Positions 27,432 through 36,105 of a stretch of DNA of 64,000 nucleotides are shown in pieces. The notes under the pieces were generated by a model. The model worked only from the letters and a program-made list of their open reading frames with translations. It had not been told where the DNA came from and made no database searches. This DNA is from UBA1672 sp033851915 (GTDB lineage: Bacteria > Pseudomonadota > Alphaproteobacteria > Micavibrionales > Micavibrionaceae). How positions within the stretch are numbered: the stretch's first letter is position 1; each line of letters starts with the position of its first letter. The translations under genes and the position numbers were made by a program. The stretch is taken from assembly GCA_033851915.1 (NCBI GenBank), contig JAWSVM010000011.1:51119-115118 (forward strand). The letters are read 5' to 3'.

Positions 27432-28177
27432 ACCAAATACTAAAGCGCATCACTGGTCGCGAAAGAATGCCGAGTATCAAACGATTTTTGGTGCGAAAAA
27501 AACGCGAACAAAGCATTATGAATGCTCATGAAAAACATTTTGAAGCCTATAAGAGCGATTATAATGTTTTAAACGAATATGTACAAAAGTTTCGCAATTC
27601 CGGAGGTTTGAAGCACCAGTATCAAGTTTATAAATTATGGTGCTTACAAAGGTTACTTGAAACACACAAGCCCAACTCGATTTTGGAATTAGGGAGCGGA
27701 TCCTCCACTTTAGTATTTGCGAACTATGCAAAAAAACATAATGCAAGCTTATTGAGCGTTGATGAGAATGAAAAATGGGCAAAAAATACGTCTGATCTTG
27801 TAAATAACGAAATCGCTAACGATTTAAATATCATTGTGCATGAAAAATTATGTTTGCCCGCAAGGACACCTCCTGAGATTAAGTATGATGCCGTCTTCAA
27901 AGATAATTTTGATTTTGTATTTATTGATGGTCCATCCTTACAAATCGGCAAAATAAAACTATCAACCGCCGTAAACTCAAACATATTTGACCTAGAGGAA
28001 AAGCCTGATGTTATCGTTATTGATGTGAGAAAAGCGACAGCACTTGAACTATCTAAACGATATGCTGAATTTTACGATGTACAGCTCTCTGATCTATTTA
28101 CTGAAAAACCTGTAACAGATGACTACGCCTATTTTTCAGTATTCACAAAAAAACAATTTAAAAAAAATGCATCATAA
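27428..28177 (+). CDS. SAM-dependent methyltransferase-like protein
   Basis: 249 residues with a Rossmann-type methyltransferase core: SILELGSGSSTLVFANYA (glycine-rich loop near 81-98), LLSVDEN (acidic ribose contact) and FVFIDGPSL (strand 4 near 160). Start ATG 27428 overlaps the flippase stop (ATGA), showing translational coupling. A methyltransferase or similar modifier of the exported glycan is a reasonable reading, but the acceptor is unknown. Confidence 0.65.
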   Translation: MNQILKRITGRERMPSIKRFLVRKKREQSIMNAHEKHFEAYKSDYNVLNEYVQKFRNSGGLKHQYQVYKLWCLQRLLETHKPNSILELGSGSSTLVFANYAKKHNASLLSVDENEKWAKNTSDLVNNEIANDLNIIVHEKLCLPARTPPEIKYDAVFKDNFDFVFIDGPSLQIGKIKLSTAVNSNIFDLEEKPDVIVIDVRKATALELSKRYAEFYDVQLSDLFTEKPVTDDYAYFSVFTKKQFKKNAS

Positions 28178-28231
28178 TCACGCGTAAGACAACTCATGGA
28201 TTACAAAAAACGTGATATACAAGGAGTTAAC

Positions 28232-29221
28232 ATGTCGACCCCCATACTAGTTACAGGCGCTGCAGGCTTTATAGGCTTTCACACCTCACTTAGGCTACTA
28301 GAGTCTGATGAGAGTGTTGTCGGCATAGATAATCTCAATGATTATTATGATGTCACATTAAAAGAAGCACGACTCGAAGAGTTAAAAAAGTTTGATCGCT
28401 TTAAATTTGTAAAAATGGACATCGCAGATAATGCTTCCATGGAAAATTTGTGGACAGAGGAGGGGCCATTTACACGCGTTATACACTTAGCCGCACAAGC
28501 TGGCGTTCGATATTCTCTGGAGAACCCTCACGCTTACATCAATAGTAATATTGTAGGCCACCTTAATGTGATTGAGCGTTGCCGTCACACAGAAAATTTT
28601 GAACATTTAGTCTATGCAAGCTCATCATCAGTTTATGGCGGAAACAAAAAAACTCCATTTTCTGTTCAGGACCGTGTTGATAACCCCGTATCTCTATATG
28701 CAGCAACAAAAAAAAGTGATGAATTAATGAGTCATGCTTATAGCCATCTATTTCGTATCCCTCAAACAGGCTTACGATTCTTCACTGTATACGGGCCATG
28801 GGGGCGTCCAGATATGGCTTTATTCATCTTTACAAAAGCAATTTTTGAGAACAAGCCACTTCCTGTTTTTAATAACGGTAACATGAAACGCGATTTCACT
28901 TACATTGATGACATTGTAACCGGAATTCTTGGCGTTTTAAATAATCCACCCAACGCAGATAATGACGAAGCCCCATCACGTGTTTTGAATATCGGCAACA
29001 ATAATTCAGAAGATCTTATGGATTTCGTGAAACTCATTGAAACTGAATTAGGCAAGAAAGCCACAATCGACTTCCAACCAATGCAAGCTGGTGACGTTCG
29101 TGAAACATATGCTGACATTACAGAAACAACTGCAATTACAGGATATCAGCCAACGACAAACATAACAGAAGGCATACCTAAGTTCATAGAATGGTACAAA
29201 AAATATTACCGTCTCAACTAG
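28232..29221 (+). CDS. UDP-glucuronate 4-epimerase-like NAD-dependent epimerase
   Basis: 329-residue short-chain dehydrogenase/epimerase. The NAD loop is TGAAGFIGFHT near the N-terminus; the catalytic S-S-S and Y-A-A-T-K motifs (SSSSVYGG, SLYAATKKSDE) are intact; FFTVYGPWGRPDMALFIFTK is the block typical of UDP-glucuronate 4-epimerases. The ATG at 28232 is preferred over one 36 bases upstream because AAGGAG precedes it by 7 bases and the Rossmann strand begins at once. It would supply UDP-galacturonate to the glycan. Confidence 0.88.
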   Translation: MSTPILVTGAAGFIGFHTSLRLLESDESVVGIDNLNDYYDVTLKEARLEELKKFDRFKFVKMDIADNASMENLWTEEGPFTRVIHLAAQAGVRYSLENPHAYINSNIVGHLNVIERCRHTENFEHLVYASSSSVYGGNKKTPFSVQDRVDNPVSLYAATKKSDELMSHAYSHLFRIPQTGLRFFTVYGPWGRPDMALFIFTKAIFENKPLPVFNNGNMKRDFTYIDDIVTGILGVLNNPPNADNDEAPSRVLNIGNNNSEDLMDFVKLIETELGKKATIDFQPMQAGDVRETYADITETTAITGYQPTTNITEGIPKFIEWYKKYYRLN

Positions 29222-29231
29222 GCAACAATAT

Positions 29232-30347
29232 ATGACCACTGGCCCAGTAAGAACTGTCTTTATACTCCCTGCATTAACAGCTGGCGGAGCGGAACGTGTT
29301 TTAATTACATTACTCAATAACATAAATCGTTCACATTATAATCCACATTTGATTGTTATAAAAGATGACGAACAGGCCAAGAACTGGCTCGATGAGAAAG
29401 TACCAACGCACTTTTTAAAACAAAGTAATTTAATTTTTGGTTATTTCAAGCTCTTCCGAACTATAAAAAAATTAAAGCCTGATATCATCGTAACAACAAT
29501 GACTCATACCAATGCCCTAGCACTCAGTTTGAAGGTTTTTTTCCCTTCAATCAAATTCATCGTACGGGAATCCTCTCTACCAGCCGTCATAGTCAAAAAT
29601 TACGGCTGGAAGGGGATTATATCCAAATATATTTACAAATGGCTATACCCAAGTGCAGATCTTGTTCTAAGCCCTAGCACGCAAATTGTTGAAGAGTTTT
29701 CTAATATCATTGGGATCAAAACCGATAATCATAGGGTACTTCTAAACCCTGTTGACCAGAATTACATTAAAGACACATTAAAAGAACAGGGCGTGCCCAC
29801 CACTAAAAACACAAACAACACCATCCAATTTATTTGTGTTGGGCGTCTGAGCTATGAGAAAGGCTATGACCTATTAATCCGTGCTCTTAAGAACTTTGAA
29901 ATGCCCGATCATTACGATTGGTGTCTAAATATAATTGGCGAGGGCAATAAGAAAACAGAACTACAAGATCTAATTAATAAACTTGGACTACACAATAAAA
30001 TTACGTTAAGCGGTTATATAAGCTCACCATGGACCGCGATGAGACACGCAGATTTCCTTTTGCTCCCCTCAAGATGGGAGGGACTCCCCAATGTAGTTTT
30101 AGAATCTCTGGCCTGTGGAACCCCGGTCATTACGATTAAGACGGCAGGAAGCGTCAAAGAAATACAATCACACTGCAAAAACTCTAATACGATCTATATT
30201 GCCGACGACATAGACGACTTCATCACCAGGATGAAAAAGGTGAAACATAAGGATAAAGAAAATCTATCTTTATTGCCTATAAATTATACAAAAGACGTGG
30301 TTACGTCATACTTTGAAGCCATCTTAAACGACGTGCAAAATATGTAA
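29232..30347 (+). CDS. GT4-family glycosyltransferase
   Basis: 371-residue GT-B glycosyltransferase. The N-terminal acceptor domain begins ILPALTAGGAERV; the C-terminal domain has CVGRLSYEKGYDLLIRA and the donor-binding EGLPNVVLESLACGTPVI with the E-x7-E spacing of retaining GT4 enzymes. It starts 10 bases after the epimerase. It is probably a cytoplasmic-face enzyme that extends the lipid-linked glycan; sugar and linkage cannot be read. Confidence 0.9.
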   Translation: MTTGPVRTVFILPALTAGGAERVLITLLNNINRSHYNPHLIVIKDDEQAKNWLDEKVPTHFLKQSNLIFGYFKLFRTIKKLKPDIIVTTMTHTNALALSLKVFFPSIKFIVRESSLPAVIVKNYGWKGIISKYIYKWLYPSADLVLSPSTQIVEEFSNIIGIKTDNHRVLLNPVDQNYIKDTLKEQGVPTTKNTNNTIQFICVGRLSYEKGYDLLIRALKNFEMPDHYDWCLNIIGEGNKKTELQDLINKLGLHNKITLSGYISSPWTAMRHADFLLLPSRWEGLPNVVLESLACGTPVITIKTAGSVKEIQSHCKNSNTIYIADDIDDFITRMKKVKHKDKENLSLLPINYTKDVVTSYFEAILNDVQNM

Positions 30348-30353
30348 TACACC

Positions 30354-31130
30354 CTACGACTTTACAAGTAAAACACGCGCCCCCCGAATGTGGCACATAA
30401 CAGGAAACAAAAGGCGCCCAACAAATGTTTTACCTAGCGGTGCTAAAAAAGATAAGCGCTCATGTTTAGAGAAACGATACGTCATATGCTCACAGGCTAG
30501 GCTTTCAGGCTTTTTCTCAAATGTTTTTTCCCATCGTCCACGAATATCTTTCATTGATCTGTAAAAACAATAATCGTGAAGATAATTTGAATAATGTTTA
30601 GCCCATTCATCAGGGGTCATCTCATCTGACTTCTTGCCGAATCCTAAACGCTTCATCGTTTTCAAATATAAACGCATCACCTTTGATTTGGCAGGTAACC
30701 AATGCACGAAATATAAATTCACATGACCTTCCCACCAAGTATCGCGCGTTGGAAACAGAGCTAAGAAAACTCCACCAGGCTTAAGTACGCGTTTTATTTC
30801 AGACATTGGCTTTGTAATGTCAGGAATATGTTCAAAAACCATGTTCGTGCATATGGCGTCGAAATGATTATCAGGATAAGGCAAAACATCATCCTTTATT
30901 TGCACAATCCGTTGTTCAAGAACAGTATTCTTCTGCATTTCCTCTTTATAATGGTCAGATCTATTTCGTGGATATGGATCAGCGCCATAAAAATCAAGGC
31001 CGGCCTCAACACCTTTTTCAACAATATGTCCTGCGCCACAACCAAAATCCAAAAACACCAGTTTTTCATCTTGCGCATTCGGAAAATAGCTCTGCAATGT
31101 ATCAATTACATAATCATAATGAATAGACAT
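30354..31130 (-). CDS. class I SAM-dependent methyltransferase
   Basis: 258 residues (276 if the upstream ATG at 31184 is used; I prefer 31130 because the domain begins directly there). Motif I is FLDFGCGAGHIVEKGVEAG, motif II YGADPYPR, motif III FDAICTNMVFEHIPD and LKPGGVFLALFP follows: a complete methyltransferase_11 fold. It is the only gene in the glycan locus on the minus strand, convergent with the glycosyltransferase and divergent from the NeuB-type gene, so it is transcribed separately. Confidence 0.85.
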   Translation of the reverse strand: MSIHYDYVIDTLQSYFPNAQDEKLVFLDFGCGAGHIVEKGVEAGLDFYGADPYPRNRSDHYKEEMQKNTVLEQRIVQIKDDVLPYPDNHFDAICTNMVFEHIPDITKPMSEIKRVLKPGGVFLALFPTRDTWWEGHVNLYFVHWLPAKSKVMRLYLKTMKRLGFGKKSDEMTPDEWAKHYSNYLHDYCFYRSMKDIRGRWEKTFEKKPESLACEHMTYRFSKHERLSFLAPLGKTFVGRLLFPVMCHIRGARVLLVKS

Positions 31131-31309
31131 CTTGTAACCCCGTACGTTTCCTAAATAAGCGTTTGATATATAACACTGCATCAAATGAAATCAATCAAAA
31201 GAAGTTTTCACCCAATTTAAAACATTTAATCGCGTTTTTAGTTTGAACTGAAAAAATAATAGATTAGATTGAGTATTAATCAATATATGAGTGCCTTAGG
31301 AGAATTCTA

Positions 31310-32344
31310 ATCAAAATATCAAATATTGAAATAAATGATAATCAATGTTTTATTATCGCCGAAATCGCGCAAGCGCATGATGGTTCTTTAGGGGCTGTAC
31401 ATGCTTTTATTGACACTATTTCAGAGACTGGTGCACATGCCATAAAATTTCAAACTCATATTGCAAACGCTGAATCAACAAGAGATGAAAAGTTTCGTAT
31501 CCCTATGAGTGGTCAAGATGCAACCCGTTTTGACTATTGGAAGCGCATGGAATTCACAAACGATCAATGGGTAGAGATCGCCAGGCACACGAGAGAAAAA
31601 GAGTTGATTTTTCTAAGTTCTGCATTCTCAATCGAAGCCGTAGAACTACTTGATGCACTAGAAATGCCCGCATGGAAAGTTGGATCCGGGGAGTTTCGCT
31701 CCCAAGAATTATTAATGGCCATGACAAAGACCAAAAAACCCATATTGTTTAGTACAGGAATGAGTACATATAATGAGGTTGATGATGCCGTTGACTTTTT
31801 CCAAAAGCACGACGTTGATTTTGGACTGTTTCAATGCACAAGCAAATACCCAACACCGATAAACCAAGTCGGCCTCAATGTTATGCATGAATACAAAGAA
31901 AAGTATAATTGTCCTGTCGGGCTATCAGACCATACAGGAAGCATTCACCCCGCATTGACCGCTATATCACAGGGCGCCGACCTACTAGAGCTTCATGTTA
32001 CATTTGATAAACGCATGTATGGCCCAGACACAATTGCATCCGTAACCATTGATGATTTAAGGTTAATTTGCGACCATAAAAAACACATGTATGAGATGAA
32101 GCAATCACCAGTTAATAAAGACGTAATGGCGAATGAGTTAGAGCAAGTAAGATCATTATTCACAAAAAGCATTGCCCTTCGTAAGCCATATCCAGCTGGA
32201 ACAATCATAGAAAACCATATGATTGTTCCTAAGAAGCCGGGAACAGGTATCCCTTATTCAGAAAAAGAAAAAATTGTAGGCCTGAGATTAAAACAAGATG
32301 CAACGGAAGATCGCCTATTATCATGGGAGGATCTGAACACATGA
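31310..32344 (+). CDS. NeuB-type nonulosonic acid (sialic/legionaminic acid) synthase, non-canonical start
   Basis: Condenses phosphoenolpyruvate with a 6-carbon N-acyl sugar to make a 9-carbon nonulosonic acid. The TIM barrel runs from CFIIAEIAQAHDGSLG through IKFQTH, WKVGSGEF, ILFSTGMST, CTSKYPTP and GLSDHTGS; the C-terminal SAF (antifreeze-like) domain covers the last ~60 residues (RSLFTKSIALRKPYPAGT). The first ATG (31505) would cut off ~65 conserved residues. The only start that fits the family is ATC at 31310, 7 bases after AGGAG and exactly where ATG is expected; no ATG, GTG or TTG occurs in frame after the upstream stop at 31277. It overlaps the next gene by 4 bases. Confidence 0.85.
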   Translation: MKISNIEINDNQCFIIAEIAQAHDGSLGAVHAFIDTISETGAHAIKFQTHIANAESTRDEKFRIPMSGQDATRFDYWKRMEFTNDQWVEIARHTREKELIFLSSAFSIEAVELLDALEMPAWKVGSGEFRSQELLMAMTKTKKPILFSTGMSTYNEVDDAVDFFQKHDVDFGLFQCTSKYPTPINQVGLNVMHEYKEKYNCPVGLSDHTGSIHPALTAISQGADLLELHVTFDKRMYGPDTIASVTIDDLRLICDHKKHMYEMKQSPVNKDVMANELEQVRSLFTKSIALRKPYPAGTIIENHMIVPKKPGTGIPYSEKEKIVGLRLKQDATEDRLLSWEDLNT

Positions 32345-33501
32345 GCAAACGCAAAATTTGCGTTGTCCTTACAGCGAGAACAAGCTACGCAAAAATAAAA
32401 TCCATCCTAAAATCCATACAGAGCAACAAAGACTTAGAGCTACAGGTCGTCTGTGCAGCCTCTGCTGTACTGGAGCAATATGGCGCAACCGATAAAATGG
32501 TTGAGCAAGATGGCTATCATGTAAATGAACGTATTTACATGATCATTGAAGGGGAGACACTGCTAACATCAGCCAAGGCGACAGGCCTTGGAGTTATTGA
32601 GTTTTCCGGAGCCTTCAGCAGGCTAAAGCCCGATGCAGTTCTTGTTATGGCGGATCGCTTTGAAATCATGTCCGCTGCAATCGCAGCCACGTACCTAAAC
32701 ATTCCGCTCATCCATGTTCAAGGCGGAGAGGTTTCTGGAAACATTGATGAAAAGGTACGGCACGCTGTAACAAAATTAGCCGATATCCACTTTCCTGCAA
32801 CTAAAAAATCTGCACAAAATATTATAAAAATGGGCGAGAACCCGGACACTGTTTTTTGTTCAGGCTGCCCGTCTATTGATTTGGCGCAAGATGTTTTGAG
32901 CAACCCTAGCTTAGATTTTGATGTCTACGAAAAATATGGTGGGGTAGGGACATTCCCTGATTTGTCTGGTGACTATTACATCATCATGCAGCACCCCGTC
33001 ACAACGGAATACCAAAGCGGACGAGAACAAATCAATGCAACGCTTCAGGCCCTGCATAAACTACAAAAGCCTGTTTTAATCTTCTGGCCCAATCCCGATG
33101 CAGGGGGAAGCGAAGTATCCAAAGGGATTAGAGCATTCCGAGAGAATAAAAAACCCGAATATATGCACTTCATCAAAAATATGGAGCCTCAAGATTTTAT
33201 GCGGGTTTTGAACAAGTCCAAAGGCATTATCGGGAACTCCAGCGTTGCCATCAGAGAAGCATCATTCCTCGGGGTTCCTGCGATCAACATTGGATCAAGA
33301 CAAAATGCACGTGAACGTGGCAAAAATGTAATCGATGTCACATATGATACGGACATCATATACAACGCGATCCTAGAGCATCTCCAGTCTAAAAAACCAC
33401 AATTATCATTATATGGAGACGGGAAAGCCGGCCAAACAATTGCCGACACCCTATCAAAAATAGAACTGAACTACAGCAAAACGCTCCATTACAGCGCATA
33501 A
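32341..33501 (+). CDS. NeuC-type hydrolysing UDP-GlcNAc 2-epimerase
   Basis: 386-residue GT-B-like enzyme that releases UDP and epimerises UDP-N-acetylglucosamine (or a diacetamido derivative) to the ManNAc-type substrate of NeuB. Recognisable are MADRFEIMSAAIAATYLNIPLIHVQGGE with the D-R and H residues, the KLADIHFPAT strand, and GNSSVAIREASFLGVPAINIG near 300. The N-terminal block is TARTSYAKIKS rather than the more common TGTRADYG, marking a divergent branch. ATG 32341 overlaps the NeuB stop (ATGA). Confidence 0.88.
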   Translation: MSKRKICVVLTARTSYAKIKSILKSIQSNKDLELQVVCAASAVLEQYGATDKMVEQDGYHVNERIYMIIEGETLLTSAKATGLGVIEFSGAFSRLKPDAVLVMADRFEIMSAAIAATYLNIPLIHVQGGEVSGNIDEKVRHAVTKLADIHFPATKKSAQNIIKMGENPDTVFCSGCPSIDLAQDVLSNPSLDFDVYEKYGGVGTFPDLSGDYYIIMQHPVTTEYQSGREQINATLQALHKLQKPVLIFWPNPDAGGSEVSKGIRAFRENKKPEYMHFIKNMEPQDFMRVLNKSKGIIGNSSVAIREASFLGVPAINIGSRQNARERGKNVIDVTYDTDIIYNAILEHLQSKKPQLSLYGDGKAGQTIADTLSKIELNYSKTLHYSA

Positions 33502-33516
33502 ACCAAGGATACAACA

Positions 33517-34404
33517 ATGAACACAGCACAACAGCCAGAATCATCAGGAAGCGTAGGAGAATTTGACCAGAATTGGCAAGATCGCAAAGAAACAAAATAC
33601 AATCACTGGGTTAAAGGTTCTCCACAAAATCAAATTCAGCTTGCATTCCGTTCTCACTGGGTTTTATTTAAAAAGATTCTTGAAGATCGTCCTATGCAAA
33701 ACTGCCTAGAAGTCGGCTGTGGAAGAGGGAGCCTCTCTAATTATTTCGTAGACCATGGCGTCGAATGTACTTTACTCGATACGTCAAAGAACATCTTAGA
33801 AACCGCTGAGCAGGTTTTCAAAACGCATGGACATACAGCAACCTTCGTTGAAGCCAATGCACTGGAAATGCCGTTTGATGATAATAGCTTCGACGTTGTG
33901 ACAAGCATCGGATTATTAGAGCATTTTGAAGATGTTAAATCCCCCATCATGGAACAAATCAGGGTTCTTAAACCAGGTGGAACATTCTTAGGATATATCG
34001 TCCCTGAACGCCCTGATAATGTTCAAAAACATTATAAATGGATCAACTCCATTTTGAAATTTTGTTCGAAAAACTTTGTCAGTCAAAAAAATGCACCACC
34101 ACCCAAAACAGATATTTTCAGATCAGATTTTGGTTCTGAGCGATACGTCCCCTTGCTTCAGGGATTACCCGTAACAGATATTGAAGTCACAGGGATGTAT
34201 CCATTACCTATGGTCTCTCATTCCCCTGAATTTCCATTCTCCTTACTTCCCAAACCACTTGAATGGTGCTTAACACGAATTTTTAGTTTTATTTTATGGG
34301 CTAGAAGTAAGATATATAAAAATACACTCTACAAAGAAAACCCTTGGACTTGCAAAGAAAGCTTTGGCCAAGCCTTCCTGCTGACATTTAGAAAAGCGGA
34401 ATAG
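33517..34404 (+). CDS. class I SAM-dependent methyltransferase
   Basis: 295 residues. Motif I is CLEVGCGRGSLSNYF, motif II TLLDTSKN, motif III FDVVTSIGLLEHFED and the post-motif LKPGGTFLGYIVPERPD, all in normal order. The C-terminal ~100 residues are hydrophobic/basic (LEWCLTRIFSFILWARSKIY), which may dock it to the membrane. It lies between the NeuC and NeuA genes with gaps of 15 and 4 bases, so it probably modifies the nonulosonic acid or its precursor. The acceptor is unknown. Confidence 0.85.
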   Translation: MNTAQQPESSGSVGEFDQNWQDRKETKYNHWVKGSPQNQIQLAFRSHWVLFKKILEDRPMQNCLEVGCGRGSLSNYFVDHGVECTLLDTSKNILETAEQVFKTHGHTATFVEANALEMPFDDNSFDVVTSIGLLEHFEDVKSPIMEQIRVLKPGGTFLGYIVPERPDNVQKHYKWINSILKFCSKNFVSQKNAPPPKTDIFRSDFGSERYVPLLQGLPVTDIEVTGMYPLPMVSHSPEFPFSLLPKPLEWCLTRIFSFILWARSKIYKNTLYKENPWTCKESFGQAFLLTFRKAE

Positions 34405-34408
34405 AAAT

Positions 34409-35110
34409 ATGTCTTTTACTCTTGGAATCATCACAGCTAGAGGTGGATCAAAAGGCATTAAAAATAAAAACATCACGCCTATCAATAACAAGCCACTGAT
34501 CCATTACACAATTGAAGCCGCACAAAACTCTCAAGTTTTGAATGACCTTATTTTATCTACAGATTCTCAAGGAATTATGGACTGCGCGCATTTGGCTGGC
34601 CTAAATAAAACAAGTCTAAGACCAAACCATTTGGCCACGGATCAGGCAAAATCAAATGAAGTTTTATATTACGAAATTAATAAGTACCAAGAGGAGAATA
34701 ATAGGGCTGTTGATGTTATAATTTTACTACAGCCTACGTCTCCGCTTAGGACGAGTGCGGATATAGATAATGCTTATAAACTCTATCAAGCCAGCAGTTC
34801 CAAAACACTTATTTCTTGCTATAACGCCGAGTCGGTTCACCCTCAAATTATGTACAAAAAAAATACAAATAATCAACTAACACCTTTTTTAAAGCATGGA
34901 CGAAATATTATTAGACGCCAAGATACAGAGCCGCTCTATATCCGCAACGGTGCCATTTATATCATTGATGCCCAATATTTATTAGAAACCAAACAAACGG
35001 TCTGCGATTCCCCAACCTTATATGAAATGCCTAAACAAACGTCATTGAATATTGATGCTCCCGAAGACTTAAATTTAGCATCGTTCTATCTCAGTGGGGG
35101 TGGCATCTAA
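34409..35110 (+). CDS. NeuA-type acylneuraminate cytidylyltransferase
   Basis: 233-residue nucleotidyltransferase that activates a nonulosonic acid as its CMP-sugar. The CTP loop is ITARGGSKGIKNKNI at 7-21, LQPTSPLRT near 105 is the sugar contact and RNGAIYIID near 178 the metal-binding region. It is a minimal form without the C-terminal esterase found in some NeuA proteins. Together with the preceding synthase and epimerase this completes a NeuB-C-A route. Confidence 0.9.
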   Translation: MSFTLGIITARGGSKGIKNKNITPINNKPLIHYTIEAAQNSQVLNDLILSTDSQGIMDCAHLAGLNKTSLRPNHLATDQAKSNEVLYYEINKYQEENNRAVDVIILLQPTSPLRTSADIDNAYKLYQASSSKTLISCYNAESVHPQIMYKKNTNNQLTPFLKHGRNIIRRQDTEPLYIRNGAIYIIDAQYLLETKQTVCDSPTLYEMPKQTSLNIDAPEDLNLASFYLSGGGI

Positions 35111-35111
35111 T

Positions 35112-36077
35112 ATGAAATTCAAAATCTTAAACCTCGAACCCACAGATTATTCTCCTGAAGCGCGGCGTATAATAGAATCCCGTGCAGACCTTCAAGATGG
35201 ACCAATCACGCGAACCTCACTTAAAAAAAATATTGGTAATTATCACGGTGTCATTGTCAGGCTTGGCCATAAAATTGATAAGGACCTCTTAGAACATGCA
35301 AAACAATTAAAAGTAATTGTCTCTGCGACAACAGGCTTAAACCACATCGATATAGAAGATGCTAACTCGCGGGGCATTACAACCCTATCTCTCAAAGGTG
35401 AGGCTGAGTTTTTAAAAACGGTAACGGCCACAGCAGAGCATACAATCGGCTTAATGCTCTCCCTCATTCGACACACGCCACACGCATACAACAGTGTTAT
35501 GAATGGCACATGGGATAGAGACTTATTCAAAGGTCAGGATCTTTTTGGAAAAACACTCGGGATCATTGGCTATGGTAGACTAGGAAAGCTTGTTGCCAAA
35601 TACGCAACCGCATTTGGCATGACTGTTATCGCTTACGACACCAAAGATATTCCTCACGATGAAGCCGTAGAGAGTACTTCATTAAATGAAGTTCTATCAC
35701 GATCAGATATCATCACATTACACGCCTCATACTCACCTGAAAATGAGGGTTTTATTAATAAGTCCTGTTTTAATAAAATGAAGAAGGGCGCAGTATTCAT
35801 CAATACGGCGCGCGGTGAGATTATCGACGAGCAAGCATTATTAGAAGCCCTTAAAACCAAACATTTATCAGGGGCTGCATTAGATGTCATTTCAAATGAA
35901 CAAGCGCTACTAACAGCCTCCATCAGTGACAACCCTCTCTATAAATATGCACGCAAATATAACAATCTAATTCTCACACCCCACATAGGCGGGGCAACAT
36001 ATGATTCAATGTACAAAACAGAAATATTTATGGCTCATAAATTAATAAAATTCTTCGACAAAACTACAATTTCATAA
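35112..36077 (+). CDS. D-isomer-specific 2-hydroxyacid dehydrogenase in the glycan locus
   Basis: 321 residues with a Rossmann loop GIIGYGRLGK, catalytic R in NTARGE, E in the VISNEQ region and H in LTPHIGGAT. Compared with the copy at 1.9 kb it is closer to phosphoglycerate-type enzymes with a long substrate loop. Start ATG 35112 was preferred to GTG 35094, which overlaps NeuA. It is found here between nonulosonic-acid genes, so it may make or remove a hydroxy-acid substituent of the glycan. That is inference from position. Confidence 0.85.
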   Translation: MKFKILNLEPTDYSPEARRIIESRADLQDGPITRTSLKKNIGNYHGVIVRLGHKIDKDLLEHAKQLKVIVSATTGLNHIDIEDANSRGITTLSLKGEAEFLKTVTATAEHTIGLMLSLIRHTPHAYNSVMNGTWDRDLFKGQDLFGKTLGIIGYGRLGKLVAKYATAFGMTVIAYDTKDIPHDEAVESTSLNEVLSRSDIITLHASYSPENEGFINKSCFNKMKKGAVFINTARGEIIDEQALLEALKTKHLSGAALDVISNEQALLTASISDNPLYKYARKYNNLILTPHIGGATYDSMYKTEIFMAHKLIKFFDKTTIS

Positions 36078-36105
36078 ACTATTTTTATAAAAAAAGGCAA
36101 CGGGC

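Noticed and set aside
30354..31184. Upstream start at 31184 for the minus-strand methyltransferase
   Set aside because: The extra 18 residues are unlike the family and reach toward the promoter of the NeuB-type gene; 31130 fits better, though it is not proven.
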